Source of the DNA: Lichenicoccus sp964246745 | Lineage (GTDB): Bacteria > Pseudomonadota > Alphaproteobacteria > Acetobacterales > Acetobacteraceae | Reading direction: 5' to 3' | DNA: 64,000 nucleotides | Assembly (NCBI GenBank): GCA_964246745.1 | Contig: CAXTRK010000017.1 | Location: forward strand, 1-64,000 | In this document: positions 26,887 to 35,768 of the stretch, in pieces | Numbering within the stretch: the stretch's first letter is position 1 | Layout of the letters: every line of letters starts with the position of its first letter | Translations under genes and position numbers: made by a program | The notes under the pieces: generated by a model | Databases searched by the model: none | The model's input: the letters and a program-made list of their open reading frames with translations, nothing else | Told to the model about the DNA's origin: nothing

Positions 26887-29083
26887 CCATCTGCCGCACC
26901 AGGGTGCAATCGACAGCTTTGTCCGTGCCCGGCACGGCGACCCGTTCTCCCTGCTTGGACCGCACGCGCTGCCGGGAGGTGCTGTGGTCCGCGTCTTCAT
27001 GCCAGAAGCGACACGTCTCGAGGTGATCGACCGCCTGACCGGGGCGCCGCTCGGCGAACTCAGCCGCGTCCACGCCGACGGGCTCTGGTCTGGTCCGGTT
27101 GCCTCGAACGCGCCCTACCGGCTGCGCGCGCATATGGTCGATGGCGCGGGCGGCGAGACGATCGTCGAGACCGAGGATCCCTACAGCTTCGGCCTGCTGC
27201 TTGGCGAGCTTGATATCTATCTGCTCAACGAAGGGCGGCACCGCGAGCTTGGACGCGTGCTCGGCGCGCACGTGCTCGAGATCGACGGCGTGCGCGGCAC
27301 CCGCTTCGCCGTCTGGGCGCCGAACGCGCAGCGCGTCTCGGTGGTGGGGTCATTCAACCACTGGGATGGCCGGCGCCATCCGATGCGCAAGCGTGGTGCT
27401 TCGGGTCTGTGGGAGATTTTCCTGCCGCGTGTCGGCACCGGCGCTCTCTACAAATACGAGCTGGTCGGACCCAGCGGCGACGTGCTGCCCTGGCGGGCTG
27501 ATCCCGTGGCCTGGGCAACGGAGAAGCCGCCGCAGACCGCCTCGGTGGTCGACGATCCGCATTTCGCCTGGACCGACGCCGACTGGATGGCAGGCCGCGC
27601 CGCCCGCAACGCGCCGGACGCGGCAATTTCGATCTACGAGATGCACGCGATGTCCTGGCTGCCGCATGACAGTCACGCGGCGAGCGGCGAGCCGAGCTGG
27701 GACTCGCTCGGCGACCGCCTGATCCCGTACCTGAAAGAGCTTGGCTTCACCCATGTCGAGCTGATGCCGATCATGGAGCACCCGTTCGGCGGCTCCTGGG
27801 GCTATCAGGTGGTCAGCCAGTTCGCGCCGACCGCGCGTCTTGGAACACCGACGCAGTTTGCCCGCTTCATCGATCGCTGCCACGCCGCCGGTCTCGGCGT
27901 GCTGCTGGACTGGGTGCCGGCGCACTTCCCCACCGACAGCCACGGGCTTGCCCGCTTCGACGGCACGCCGCTCTACGAGCATGCCGACCCGTTCGAAGGC
28001 TACCATCAGGATTGGAACACCTACATCTACAATCTTGGCCGCGACGAGGTGCGCGGCTTCATGATCGCAAGCGGCCTGTTCTGGCTGACCCACTTCCACG
28101 TCGACGGACTGCGCGTCGATGCCGTCGCCTCGATGCTCTACCGCGACTACAGCCGCAAGCAGGGAGAATGGGTGCCGAACCGGTATGGCGGACGTGAGAA
28201 CCTCGAATCGATCGCCTTCCTGCAGGACCTCAGCCGCGCCATGCATGCCACCGCTCCGGGCGCGGTGCTGATCGCCGAGGAATCCACCTCGTTCCCGAAC
28301 GTCTCCCGCCCGGCCGACGAAGGTGGGCTTGGTTTCGACTACAAATGGAACATGGGATGGATGCACGACACGCTGCATTACATCGAAGAGGCGCCGGTGC
28401 ATCGTCGTTGGCACCACGGCGAAATTTCGTTCGGTCTGGTTTACGCGTTCTCCGAACGTTTCGTGCTGCCGATTTCGCACGACGAGGTGGTCTACGGCAA
28501 AGGCTCGATGATCACCAAGATGCCGGGCGACGAGTGGCAGAAATTCGCCAACCTGCGCGCCTATTATGGTTTCATGTGGGGCCATCCGGGCAAGAAGCTG
28601 CTGTTCATGGGCAGCGAGTTCGCACAGGGACGCGAGTGGAACCACGATACCGGCCTTGATTGGTGGCAGCTCGACCATCCGCTGCATAAGGGCGTGCAGC
28701 GCGTCATTCGCGACCTTAATCATCTGTACGCGTCGCTGCCGGCGCTGCATGCGAAGGATTGCGACCATACCGGATTTCGCTGGGTTGTGCTGCAGGATGC
28801 CGACCAGAGCGTGTTTGCCTGGCTGCGCTTCGGCCAGCCCGGACAAAAGCCCGTGCTGGTGGTTTGCAATTTCACGCCGGTGCCGCGGCACAATTACCGT
28901 ATCGGCGTAAGCGAGCCGGGAGTCTGGCACGAGCTGCTGAATACCGACAGCGAGCGGTATGGCGGAACCAACCTCGGCAATGGCGGCATCATCCAGGCGC
29001 GCGCCGAAGCCTCGCACGAGCAGCCCGCTTCGCTCGACCTGACGCTGCCGCCGCTTGCCACACTGATCCTGACACCAGCCTGA
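26873..29083 (+). CDS. glgB: 1,4-alpha-glucan branching enzyme
   Basis: 736 residues. It has an N-terminal CBM48-type beta domain (GTRFAVWAPNAQRVSVVGSF; YKYELVGPSG), a central GH13 barrel with LMPIMEHPFGGSWGYQ, nucleophile D416 in LRVDAVASMLYRDYSR and acid/base E469 in LIAEEST, PISHDEVVYGKGSM, and a C-terminal beta domain. It introduces alpha-1,6 branches into the linear glucan made by GlgE. The ATG at 26873 overlaps the treS-mak end by 14 bp and follows a GGGGGCGG run; ATG 26879 is an alternative. Confidence 0.97.
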   Translation: MRMSDHLPHQGAIDSFVRARHGDPFSLLGPHALPGGAVVRVFMPEATRLEVIDRLTGAPLGELSRVHADGLWSGPVASNAPYRLRAHMVDGAGGETIVETEDPYSFGLLLGELDIYLLNEGRHRELGRVLGAHVLEIDGVRGTRFAVWAPNAQRVSVVGSFNHWDGRRHPMRKRGASGLWEIFLPRVGTGALYKYELVGPSGDVLPWRADPVAWATEKPPQTASVVDDPHFAWTDADWMAGRAARNAPDAAISIYEMHAMSWLPHDSHAASGEPSWDSLGDRLIPYLKELGFTHVELMPIMEHPFGGSWGYQVVSQFAPTARLGTPTQFARFIDRCHAAGLGVLLDWVPAHFPTDSHGLARFDGTPLYEHADPFEGYHQDWNTYIYNLGRDEVRGFMIASGLFWLTHFHVDGLRVDAVASMLYRDYSRKQGEWVPNRYGGRENLESIAFLQDLSRAMHATAPGAVLIAEESTSFPNVSRPADEGGLGFDYKWNMGWMHDTLHYIEEAPVHRRWHHGEISFGLVYAFSERFVLPISHDEVVYGKGSMITKMPGDEWQKFANLRAYYGFMWGHPGKKLLFMGSEFAQGREWNHDTGLDWWQLDHPLHKGVQRVIRDLNHLYASLPALHAKDCDHTGFRWVVLQDADQSVFAWLRFGQPGQKPVLVVCNFTPVPRHNYRIGVSEPGVWHELLNTDSERYGGTNLGNGGIIQARAEASHEQPASLDLTLPPLATLILTPA

Positions 29084-29118
29084 CCCTCGGAGAAGAACGA
29101 AGCCATGAGCAAGCAGAG

Positions 29119-31149
29119 GTGAGCGATCCGGCCGATGCTCTCATCAAGCGAGCCTGCGAGCTTGCCGGTGTGGCGACAGAGTGGTGCGACATCTTCGGCA
29201 AGCGGCACGAGATCGCGCGTGACGATCTGCATGGCGTGCTCGCGGCACTTGGGCTTGGCGCGGAGAATGACGGCGAGTTTTGTGACCGTATTGACCAGCT
29301 CGAGCAGGAAGGCCGCGCGCCACCGCCGTTGATCACCGCGGAGCTCTCGTCGCGTGTGTTCGTGCCGGCGCCACCCGGCGCCTGGCGCATCCACTTCGAG
29401 GATGGCGGCGGCAGCGAGGGAGTGGCCGAGGCCGATGGCACCGGCTGCCTGATCGCCGCACCCGATCGGCCCGGCTATCACCGGCTGGAGATCGATGGGC
29501 GGGAGATCACGCTCGCCGTGGCGCCCAGATGCTGTTTTACCGTGAGCGAGGCTCTGGGCCGCGAGGGCGCGCGCGGCTGGGGATTGGCGGTGCAGCTCTA
29601 TTCGTTGCGCAGGCCGGGTGATGGCGGCGTCGGGGACTACACGGCGCTCGCCGAGTTCGCGCGAGAGGCGGCGGGACATGGCGCGCAGGCGCTGGCGATC
29701 AGCCCGGTGCACGCGCAGTTCTCCGCCGACCCTGACCGTTTCAGCCCGTATGCGCCGTCCAGCCGGCTGATGCTCAACGCGCTGCATGTCACGGCCGATC
29801 ATCCCGGCGCGGAGGCGGCGCGCCTGGAGGCGCTCGACCTGGTGGATTGGCCGGCGATGTCGCGAGATCGCCTCGGCCGATTGCGCCGACAATTTGCAGC
29901 CGGCGCCGGCGACGAGTTTCATGCCTGGCGCGCCGACGCCGGCGAGCTGCTCGAATCCCATGCCCTGTTCGAGGCTCTGCACCAGCATATCTGGGGCGGC
30001 GACCCGGCGCGCTGGGACTGGCGCGACTGGCCGGAGGAGTATAGCGCGCCGGGCGCCAGCGGCATCGACGAGTTCCGCCGCGTCCACCAACACGACATCG
30101 ATTTCCATGCGTGGCTGCAATATCGCGCCGACCGCGAGTTGGCGCAGGCGCAGCGCGCGGCGCGGGACGGCGGCATGCCGATCGGGCTGATCTCCGATCT
30201 CGCCGTCGGCGCCGACGCGGGCGGCAGCCATTGCTGGAGCCAGCAAGGCGAGACGTTGCGCGGACTCTCGATCGGCGCGCCTCCCGACCTGCTTCAGGTC
30301 AACGGCCAGAACTGGGGAATTACCGCCTTTTCCGCGCGCGGCCTGCGCCGGAATGGCTTCACCGGCTTCATCGAGATGCTGTCCCGCGCCATGCGGCATG
30401 CCGGCGGGGTGCGCATCGATCACGCCATGGGCATCGCCCGCCTCTGGATCATTCCCGAAGGCCGCACCGCCAACCACGGCACCTACCTGGCCTTTCCGGA
30501 AGACGATTTGCGCCGTCTCATCAAGCTCGAATCCGTCCGCAACCGGGCGATCGTGCTGGCGGAGGATCTGGGCACCGTTCCAGAGGGATTTCAGGCAAGA
30601 CTGCAGCAGGACGGCATCGACGGCATGCGCATCCTGCAGTTCGAGCGCGACGACCATCGCTTCAAGCCGCCGGCCCAATGGACCAGGCGGGCCGCGGCGA
30701 TGACCAGCACGCACGATCTGCCGACGGTCGCCGGCTGGTGGGCCGGCCATGACATCACGACACGCCACGCGGTGTTAGGCTTGCCGCAGGATCAGCGGGA
30801 GGAGGCTGACCAGGAGCGTGCGCGCGACCGCGCAATGCTGTGGGACGCGATGCAGGAAAGCGGCGCGGCGTCGGGCGAGGCGCCCGCCCCAGGGGACACC
30901 GAGCCGGTTGCCGCCGCCGCCATCGCGCATACCGCGCGCAGCGAATGCGAACTGGTGATGGTGCCGATGGAGGATGCGTTGGCGCTGCGCGACCAGCCGA
31001 ACCTGCCGGGCACCACCAACGAGCACCCGAACTGGCGGCGGCGGCTCGCGGCCGCGGTCGGCGGCGTGTTGTCGGAGTCTGGCGCCCAGGCCCGGCTTGC
31101 GCGCTTGCGGGCATTGCGCCCGGGCAAGGACGAAAACACCCAGGCTTGA
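29119..31149 (+). CDS. malQ: 4-alpha-glucanotransferase (amylomaltase)
   Basis: 676 residues, family GH77. The nucleophile D434 is in VRIDHAMGI, acid/base E482 is in VLAEDLGTVPEGF, and THDLPTVAGWW and the C-terminal LPGTTNEHPNWRRRL are typical of MalQ. The enzyme disproportionates maltodextrins, linking the alpha-glucan and maltose pools. The only standard in-frame start near the conserved N-terminus is GTG 29119. A better-placed ATG at 29105 is in another frame and reads a five-codon peptide (MSKQR) whose TGA overlaps this GTG, implying either reinitiation or a one-base deletion. Confidence 0.92.
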   Translation: MSDPADALIKRACELAGVATEWCDIFGKRHEIARDDLHGVLAALGLGAENDGEFCDRIDQLEQEGRAPPPLITAELSSRVFVPAPPGAWRIHFEDGGGSEGVAEADGTGCLIAAPDRPGYHRLEIDGREITLAVAPRCCFTVSEALGREGARGWGLAVQLYSLRRPGDGGVGDYTALAEFAREAAGHGAQALAISPVHAQFSADPDRFSPYAPSSRLMLNALHVTADHPGAEAARLEALDLVDWPAMSRDRLGRLRRQFAAGAGDEFHAWRADAGELLESHALFEALHQHIWGGDPARWDWRDWPEEYSAPGASGIDEFRRVHQHDIDFHAWLQYRADRELAQAQRAARDGGMPIGLISDLAVGADAGGSHCWSQQGETLRGLSIGAPPDLLQVNGQNWGITAFSARGLRRNGFTGFIEMLSRAMRHAGGVRIDHAMGIARLWIIPEGRTANHGTYLAFPEDDLRRLIKLESVRNRAIVLAEDLGTVPEGFQARLQQDGIDGMRILQFERDDHRFKPPAQWTRRAAAMTSTHDLPTVAGWWAGHDITTRHAVLGLPQDQREEADQERARDRAMLWDAMQESGAASGEAPAPGDTEPVAAAAIAHTARSECELVMVPMEDALALRDQPNLPGTTNEHPNWRRRLAAAVGGVLSESGAQARLARLRALRPGKDENTQA

Positions 31150-31221
31150 TCTTGATCCATCCTCGTATGCTGGCCACTTCAAAGAGGCGCCAGAGGGGCG
31201 GCCAAAGTGGCGGAGAGTGCG

Positions 31222-32679
31222 ATGAGCCGGCTGGTGGTCATCTCTAACAGAGTCGCCGTCCCGCGCGAAGGCGCCAAGCCCGGCGGGCTTGCGGTCGCCC
31301 TGAATGCGCTGATGGAGCGGCAGGGCGGCCTGTGGTTTGGATGGAGCGGCAACACCAGCCCGGATGCGCTGTCGAAGGCTCCGTCATCCGTGCGGCACGG
31401 ATCAGTGGAATACGCCACCATCGAGCTGTCGCCGGACGAAGTCGAACTCTACTATAATCAGTTCTCTAATGCGACGCTTTGGCCGCTGCTGCATTCCCTG
31501 CCGGAGCAGATGCATTTCGACCGGCGCAGCCTGCACGCCTATCGCGGCGTGAATGACCGCTTCGCCGCAATCCTACAGCCGCTGCTTCGTCCGACCGACA
31601 CGATCTGGATCCACGACTACCACCTCATGGCCCTGGCATCGTCCTTGCGGCACCATGGCGTGCGGGCGCCGATCGGCTTCTTCCTGCATACGCCGTTTCC
31701 CTCTCCGGACATGCTCGGCAGCATCCCGGACGGCGCGATCTTCATACGCGATCTGCTCGAGGCGGACCTGCTCGGCTTCCAGACCGCCAACGACGCGGAG
31801 AATTTCGCCGCCTCGGCGGAGCGTATCGCGGGTGCCTCGCGGCTGCCCGGCGGAGGGCTTCAGCTTGGCCGTCGTCAGATACGGGTCGGCGTGTTCCCGG
31901 TCGAGATCGAGCCGGCCGAGTTCGCGCGCATGGCGGAGTTGGCCGCCACCTCGATCGAGAGCGAGCGGCTGCGGCGCAGCCTGGACGGGCAAAGCCTCAT
32001 CCTCGGCGTGGACCGCATGGACCCGACCAAGGGTCTGCGCCATCGCCTCTCCGGCTTCCGCCGTCTGCTCGAAACCCGGCCGGAATGGCACCGGCAGACC
32101 ACGTTCCTGCAGATCGCGGCGGAAAGCAGGCAGGACGTCGACGCCTATCAGGACCTGCGCGAGGACCTGGAACGTGCGACAGGGTCGATCAACAGCAGCT
32201 TCAGCGAACCGGACTGGGTGCCGCTCCGCCTGCTCGCGCGCGGCGGCTCACGCGAGTCGGTCGCCGGCTTCATGCGCGAAGCGCGTGTCGGCCTGGTGAC
32301 GCCGTTGCGCGACGGCATGAACCTGGTCGCCAAGGAATACGTGGCCGCCCAGGACCCGGACAATCCCGGCGTGCTGGTGCTCTCGAAGTTCGCAGGCGCC
32401 GCACGTCAGTTGGGGGCGGCACTCCTGGTCAATCCGGTTGATGCGGACGAGATCGCCGACGCCCTGGACACGGCGCTGCGCATGAGCCGTCCGGAACGCG
32501 AGGACCGCTGGAACGCCTGCTGGGAGGCGATCCGCGACACCTCGGCATTGAACTGGGGGCGCTCCTTCGTCTCCGCCCTCGCCCGCGCCGATCGCGCCCC
32601 TGATCGCGACCTTGCGGCGCGCACGGCCTCCGGCAACGAGATCAGACTGGTTTCGCCTCCCTCGCGCTCGGCACGTTGA
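31222..32679 (+). CDS. otsA: trehalose-6-phosphate synthase
   Basis: 485 residues of the GT20 family: VVISNRV at the start, GGLAVALNALM, WIHDYHLMALAS, GFFLHTPFPSPDML, GVDRMDPTKGL and the nucleotide-binding region TPLRDGMNLVAKEYVA. It makes trehalose-6-phosphate from UDP-glucose (or another NDP-glucose) and glucose-6-phosphate. The phosphatase partner gene otsB is not in the window. ATG 31222 has GGAGAG upstream. It follows malQ by 72 bp on the same strand and is probably the last gene of the stress-glucan operon; trehalose from this route can re-enter through TreS. Confidence 0.95.
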   Translation: MSRLVVISNRVAVPREGAKPGGLAVALNALMERQGGLWFGWSGNTSPDALSKAPSSVRHGSVEYATIELSPDEVELYYNQFSNATLWPLLHSLPEQMHFDRRSLHAYRGVNDRFAAILQPLLRPTDTIWIHDYHLMALASSLRHHGVRAPIGFFLHTPFPSPDMLGSIPDGAIFIRDLLEADLLGFQTANDAENFAASAERIAGASRLPGGGLQLGRRQIRVGVFPVEIEPAEFARMAELAATSIESERLRRSLDGQSLILGVDRMDPTKGLRHRLSGFRRLLETRPEWHRQTTFLQIAAESRQDVDAYQDLREDLERATGSINSSFSEPDWVPLRLLARGGSRESVAGFMREARVGLVTPLRDGMNLVAKEYVAAQDPDNPGVLVLSKFAGAARQLGAALLVNPVDADEIADALDTALRMSRPEREDRWNACWEAIRDTSALNWGRSFVSALARADRAPDRDLAARTASGNEIRLVSPPSRSAR

Positions 32680-32710
32680 ACCACGCGGCTGTCCGCGCCA
32701 CAACTGCGCC

Positions 32711-34504
32711 ATGGCGCCTCCCTTGCTGCAACTCGACGATATCGTGCTCACGCTCGGCGGCCGGCCGTTGCTGGATCAGGCTTCGCTGGCGGTCTGTGCG
32801 GGCGAGCGCCTGTGCCTGGTCGGACGCAACGGCTCGGGCAAATCCACCCTGCTCAAGATTGCCGGGGGCGCGTTGCAGCCGGATTCCGGCACGCGCTTCC
32901 TGCAGCCTGGCTGCACCATCGGCACGCTTGCGCAGGAGCCCGACCTCGCCGGCTTTGCCACGACAAGGGACTATGCCCGCGCCGACCTGCCGGCGGACGA
33001 TCCCGGACATCGGGCCGCCGCCATGCTTGATGCGCTCGACCTCGGGGGCGCCCGCGACCCGCGCACGCTTTCAGGTGGCGAGGCGCGGCGCGCCGCACTT
33101 GCCCGGGCGCTCGCACCCGCGCCGGACCTGCTGCTGCTCGACGAGCCCACCAACCATCTCGACATGCCGACGATCAATTGGCTGGAGCGGGAACTGGCCT
33201 CGCTGCGTTCCGCCATCGTCGTGATCAGCCATGACCGCCGGCTGCTGGAGACTTTATCGCGCGGCGTGGTCTGGCTGGATCGTGGCGCCACCCGCCGCCT
33301 CGACCAGGGCTTCAGCCGCTTCGAGGTCTGGCGCGAGGAGGTGCTGGCGGAAGAAGAACGCGACGCGCACAAGCTTGACCGGCAGATCGTGCGCGAGGAG
33401 CATTGGCTGCGCTACGGCGTCACCGCCCGCAGGAAGCGCAATGTCCGCAGGGTGGGCGAACTGGCGGCACTCCGCGCCCGTCGCCGCGACGCGGTCGCTG
33501 TCGCGGCCGGCCTCACGCTCGAGGCGAAGAGCGCCGAACTGTCCGGCAAGCTGGTTGCCGTCGCGGAGTCGGTTGACAAGTCCTATGACGGCCGGACCAT
33601 CGTGCAGGGTCTGGATTTGCGCGTGCTGCGTGGTGATCGGCTGGGTATCGTCGGACGCAACGGCGCCGGCAAGACCACGCTGCTGCGGCTGCTTACCGGC
33701 ATGGAACCGCCCGACCGCGGCGGCGTGCAGATCGGCACCGGGCTCAGCATGGTCACGCTCGATCAGCAGCGCCGCTCGCTCGATCCGGATGCGACCCTCG
33801 CCGACACGCTGACCGGCGGCGGCGACATGGTGCAGGTGGGCGGCGAGCGGCGGCATGTGATCGGCGCGATGAAACAGTTCCTGTTCCGTCCGGAGCAGGC
33901 GCGCACACGCGTGGGCGTGCTGTCGGGCGGGGAACGCGCGCGGCTGATGCTGGCCTGCGCGCTCGCGCGCCCGTCCAATCTGCTGGTGCTCGACGAGCCC
34001 ACCAACGACCTCGATCTTGAGACACTCGATCTGCTGCAGGAGATGCTGGAGTCCTATCAGGGCACGGTGCTGCTGGTGAGCCATGACCGCGACTTCCTCG
34101 ACCGCGTCGCCACCTCGGTGCTTGCCGCCGAAGGAGACGGACGCTGGCAGGAATATGCCGGCGGCTTCAGCGACATGCTGGCGCAAGGCGGCAGGCTCGC
34201 CGGCAACGCCGCCGCCGCACCCGGCAGGCCGCTTTCGTCACGAGCGATCGAACCCCGCCCACCCGCACGAAAGCTGTCCTTCAAGGATCAGCACGCTCTC
34301 ACGCAACTGCCGGCGCGGATCGAACGACACGAGCACGAGATCGAGCGCCTGCGCGCCATGCTCTCCGATGCCACGCTCTATCAGCGCGACGCGCACGCCT
34401 TCACCGAGACCAGCGCCGCGCTGCAACGCGAGGAGGACGCCTTGCGCCGAGCCGAGGAGCGCTGGCTCGAGCTTGAACTGCTGCGTGAAAGCCTCGCCTC
34501 ATGA
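32711..34504 (+). CDS. uup: ABC-F family ATPase, Uup-like
   Basis: 597 residues, no membrane domain. Two ATPase cassettes: first with GRNGSGKSTLLK, LSGGEARRAALARAL and LLLDEPTNHLD; second with GRNGAGKTTLLRLL, LSGGERARLMLACAL and LVLDEPTNDLD. A linker of about 80 charged residues joins them, and a Glu/Arg-rich coiled coil forms the last 80 residues (IERHEHEIERLRAML; LQREEDALRRAEERW), as in Uup. ABC-F proteins act on ribosomes or, for Uup, influence transposon excision and ribosome quality. ATG 32711 is 31 bp after otsA; the stop overlaps the next gene as ATGA. Confidence 0.88.
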   Translation: MAPPLLQLDDIVLTLGGRPLLDQASLAVCAGERLCLVGRNGSGKSTLLKIAGGALQPDSGTRFLQPGCTIGTLAQEPDLAGFATTRDYARADLPADDPGHRAAAMLDALDLGGARDPRTLSGGEARRAALARALAPAPDLLLLDEPTNHLDMPTINWLERELASLRSAIVVISHDRRLLETLSRGVVWLDRGATRRLDQGFSRFEVWREEVLAEEERDAHKLDRQIVREEHWLRYGVTARRKRNVRRVGELAALRARRRDAVAVAAGLTLEAKSAELSGKLVAVAESVDKSYDGRTIVQGLDLRVLRGDRLGIVGRNGAGKTTLLRLLTGMEPPDRGGVQIGTGLSMVTLDQQRRSLDPDATLADTLTGGGDMVQVGGERRHVIGAMKQFLFRPEQARTRVGVLSGGERARLMLACALARPSNLLVLDEPTNDLDLETLDLLQEMLESYQGTVLLVSHDRDFLDRVATSVLAAEGDGRWQEYAGGFSDMLAQGGRLAGNAAAAPGRPLSSRAIEPRPPARKLSFKDQHALTQLPARIERHEHEIERLRAMLSDATLYQRDAHAFTETSAALQREEDALRRAEERWLELELLRESLAS

Positions 34505-34848
34505 GCACGCTCGCCGAGCGTCCCTGCACCGCCTGCCGCAAGCACACGCCCCCGCTCGATGCGGCCGCCATCGAGACGTTGCGGGCCCACGTGCCGGACT
34601 GGACGCTCTGCGACAATCGAACGCGTATCGAGCGGAGCTACCGCTTCGCCGATTTCGCGGGAGCCTTCGCCTTCGTGCAACGCGTGGCCGACATTGCCCA
34701 GGCTGCGCGTCATCATCCGGACGTAAGCTTCGGTTGGGGCTACGTCCGCCTGTCGCTGCAAACCCACACAATCGGCGGACTGCACGACAACGATTTCATC
34801 CTGGCCGCGCGATGCGACCATGCCCTGGCGCAGTCACTCCGCGGCTAG
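34501..34848 (+). CDS. phhB: 4a-hydroxytetrahydrobiopterin dehydratase
   Basis: 115 residues, pterin-4a-carbinolamine dehydratase fold. The active-site pattern is HHPDVSFGWGYVRLSLQTH followed by GLHDNDFILAAR, matching the family HHP...Y...TH..GLT..D layout. It recycles the pterin cofactor of aromatic amino-acid hydroxylases and, in bacteria lacking those, has been linked to molybdopterin handling. The first 25 residues contain CTACRKH, an extension with two Cys. The start is coupled (ATGA) to the ABC-F gene, and the 3' end overlaps the convergent regulator by 15 bp. Confidence 0.9.
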   Translation: MSTLAERPCTACRKHTPPLDAAAIETLRAHVPDWTLCDNRTRIERSYRFADFAGAFAFVQRVADIAQAARHHPDVSFGWGYVRLSLQTHTIGGLHDNDFILAARCDHALAQSLRG

Positions 34849-35670
34849 CGCCGGGGGTGCCGCGATCAGAGTCTCGATCAGCCTTCGGTCGTCCGGTGTC
34901 GCCGGGTTGTAGACGATGAGGCTGAGGTCCGGCCGACCATCCACGGCAAAGGCGCAGTATTCCAACGCGAGCGGTCCCACCTGCGGATGACGCAGATGCT
35001 TCACTCCGTCACCGTGTGCCTCCACGTCGTTGTCGCGCCACATGGACGCGAACTCGGGACTCGATTGACACAGTTCGCGAACGAGCGACGCCGTCTCGTC
35101 GTCAGCCCCGGCGCGCGCGGCGTCGATACGAAAGGCAGCCACGACAAAGCGGGCGACGGCTTCCCACTCGGACTGTGCGGCGCGGACCCGGGAGTCGCAG
35201 AAGATCATGCGCAGGATGTTGCGCTGATCGGGCGGCAGGGCGCCGTAATCGGTGAGCACGGCAGCGGCGGCACGGTTCCATGCAACCACGTCCCATGTCG
35301 CCGTCCGGACGATCGCGGGACTATAGGTCAGCGCGTCGAGGAGGCGCTGCAATCGAGGCGTGATCGCGTCGCGGCCGCGCGTGCGCACCTCCGGCGGGTG
35401 CCCGAGGCCGATGAGGAACAGGTGCTCGCGCTCAACGTCGGTCAGCGTCAACGCCCGCGCGATGCGGTCGAGCACCTCCGACGATGGATTGCCACCGCGG
35501 CCCTGCTCCAGCCAGGTGTACCAGGTCACGCTGATGTTGGCGCGCTGGGCCACCTCTTCGCGACGCAATCCCGAAGTTCGGCGTCGGCCGCCGGAGAGGC
35601 CGAGCGATGCGGAATCAAGCTTTGTGCGTCGGTTCCTCAGATAGGCGCCGAGCGGACTGCCTTTGGACAT
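34834..35670 (-). CDS. XRE-family regulator with MmyB-like ligand-binding domain
   Basis: 278 residues. The N-terminal helix-turn-helix includes LRREEVAQRANISVTWYTWLEQGRG, the recognition-helix signature of this group, followed by a DVEREHLFLIGLG linker. The C-terminal 170 residues match the MmyB-like PAS-type domain (YSPAIVRTATWDVVAWN; RNILRMIFCDSRVR; LEYCAFAVDGRPDLSLIVYNP), thought to bind small ligands such as fatty acids. It is divergent from an SDR gene with a 98-bp gap carrying a palindrome, the usual layout for a local repressor and its target. Confidence 0.9.
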   Translation of the reverse strand: MSKGSPLGAYLRNRRTKLDSASLGLSGGRRRTSGLRREEVAQRANISVTWYTWLEQGRGGNPSSEVLDRIARALTLTDVEREHLFLIGLGHPPEVRTRGRDAITPRLQRLLDALTYSPAIVRTATWDVVAWNRAAAAVLTDYGALPPDQRNILRMIFCDSRVRAAQSEWEAVARFVVAAFRIDAARAGADDETASLVRELCQSSPEFASMWRDNDVEAHGDGVKHLRHPQVGPLALEYCAFAVDGRPDLSLIVYNPATPDDRRLIETLIAAPPALAAE

Positions 35671-35690
35671 GATCGCACACCCTGGTAGCT

Positions 35691-35706
35691 ATTATACCCG
35701 TATAAT
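35691..35706. promoter_or_regulatory. palindromic operator overlapping divergent -10 elements
   Basis: A perfect inverted repeat, ATTATAC-CC-GTATAAT, with 7-bp arms. Each arm contains TATAAT in the orientation that reads outward: plus at 35701-35706, minus at 35696-35691. It lies between the divergent XRE regulator and SDR genes and is strikingly AT-rich for this genome. The position fits an operator at which the regulator would block both promoters. Binding is inferred, not shown. Confidence 0.7.
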
Positions 35707-35719
35707 CTCACATCTTTAA
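35691..35719 (-). promoter_or_regulatory. sigma70-type promoter for the XRE regulator
   Basis: On the minus strand TTAAAG (35719-35714) and TATAAT (35696-35691) are separated by 17 bases. The -10 is a perfect match to consensus and the -35 is weak. It would give a leader of about 12-15 bases before the regulator ATG at 35670. Confidence 0.5.
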
Positions 35720-35768
35720 CAGCATGCGTGCTCCGCCCACAATGTTCTGACAACGAAGGAGACATACC

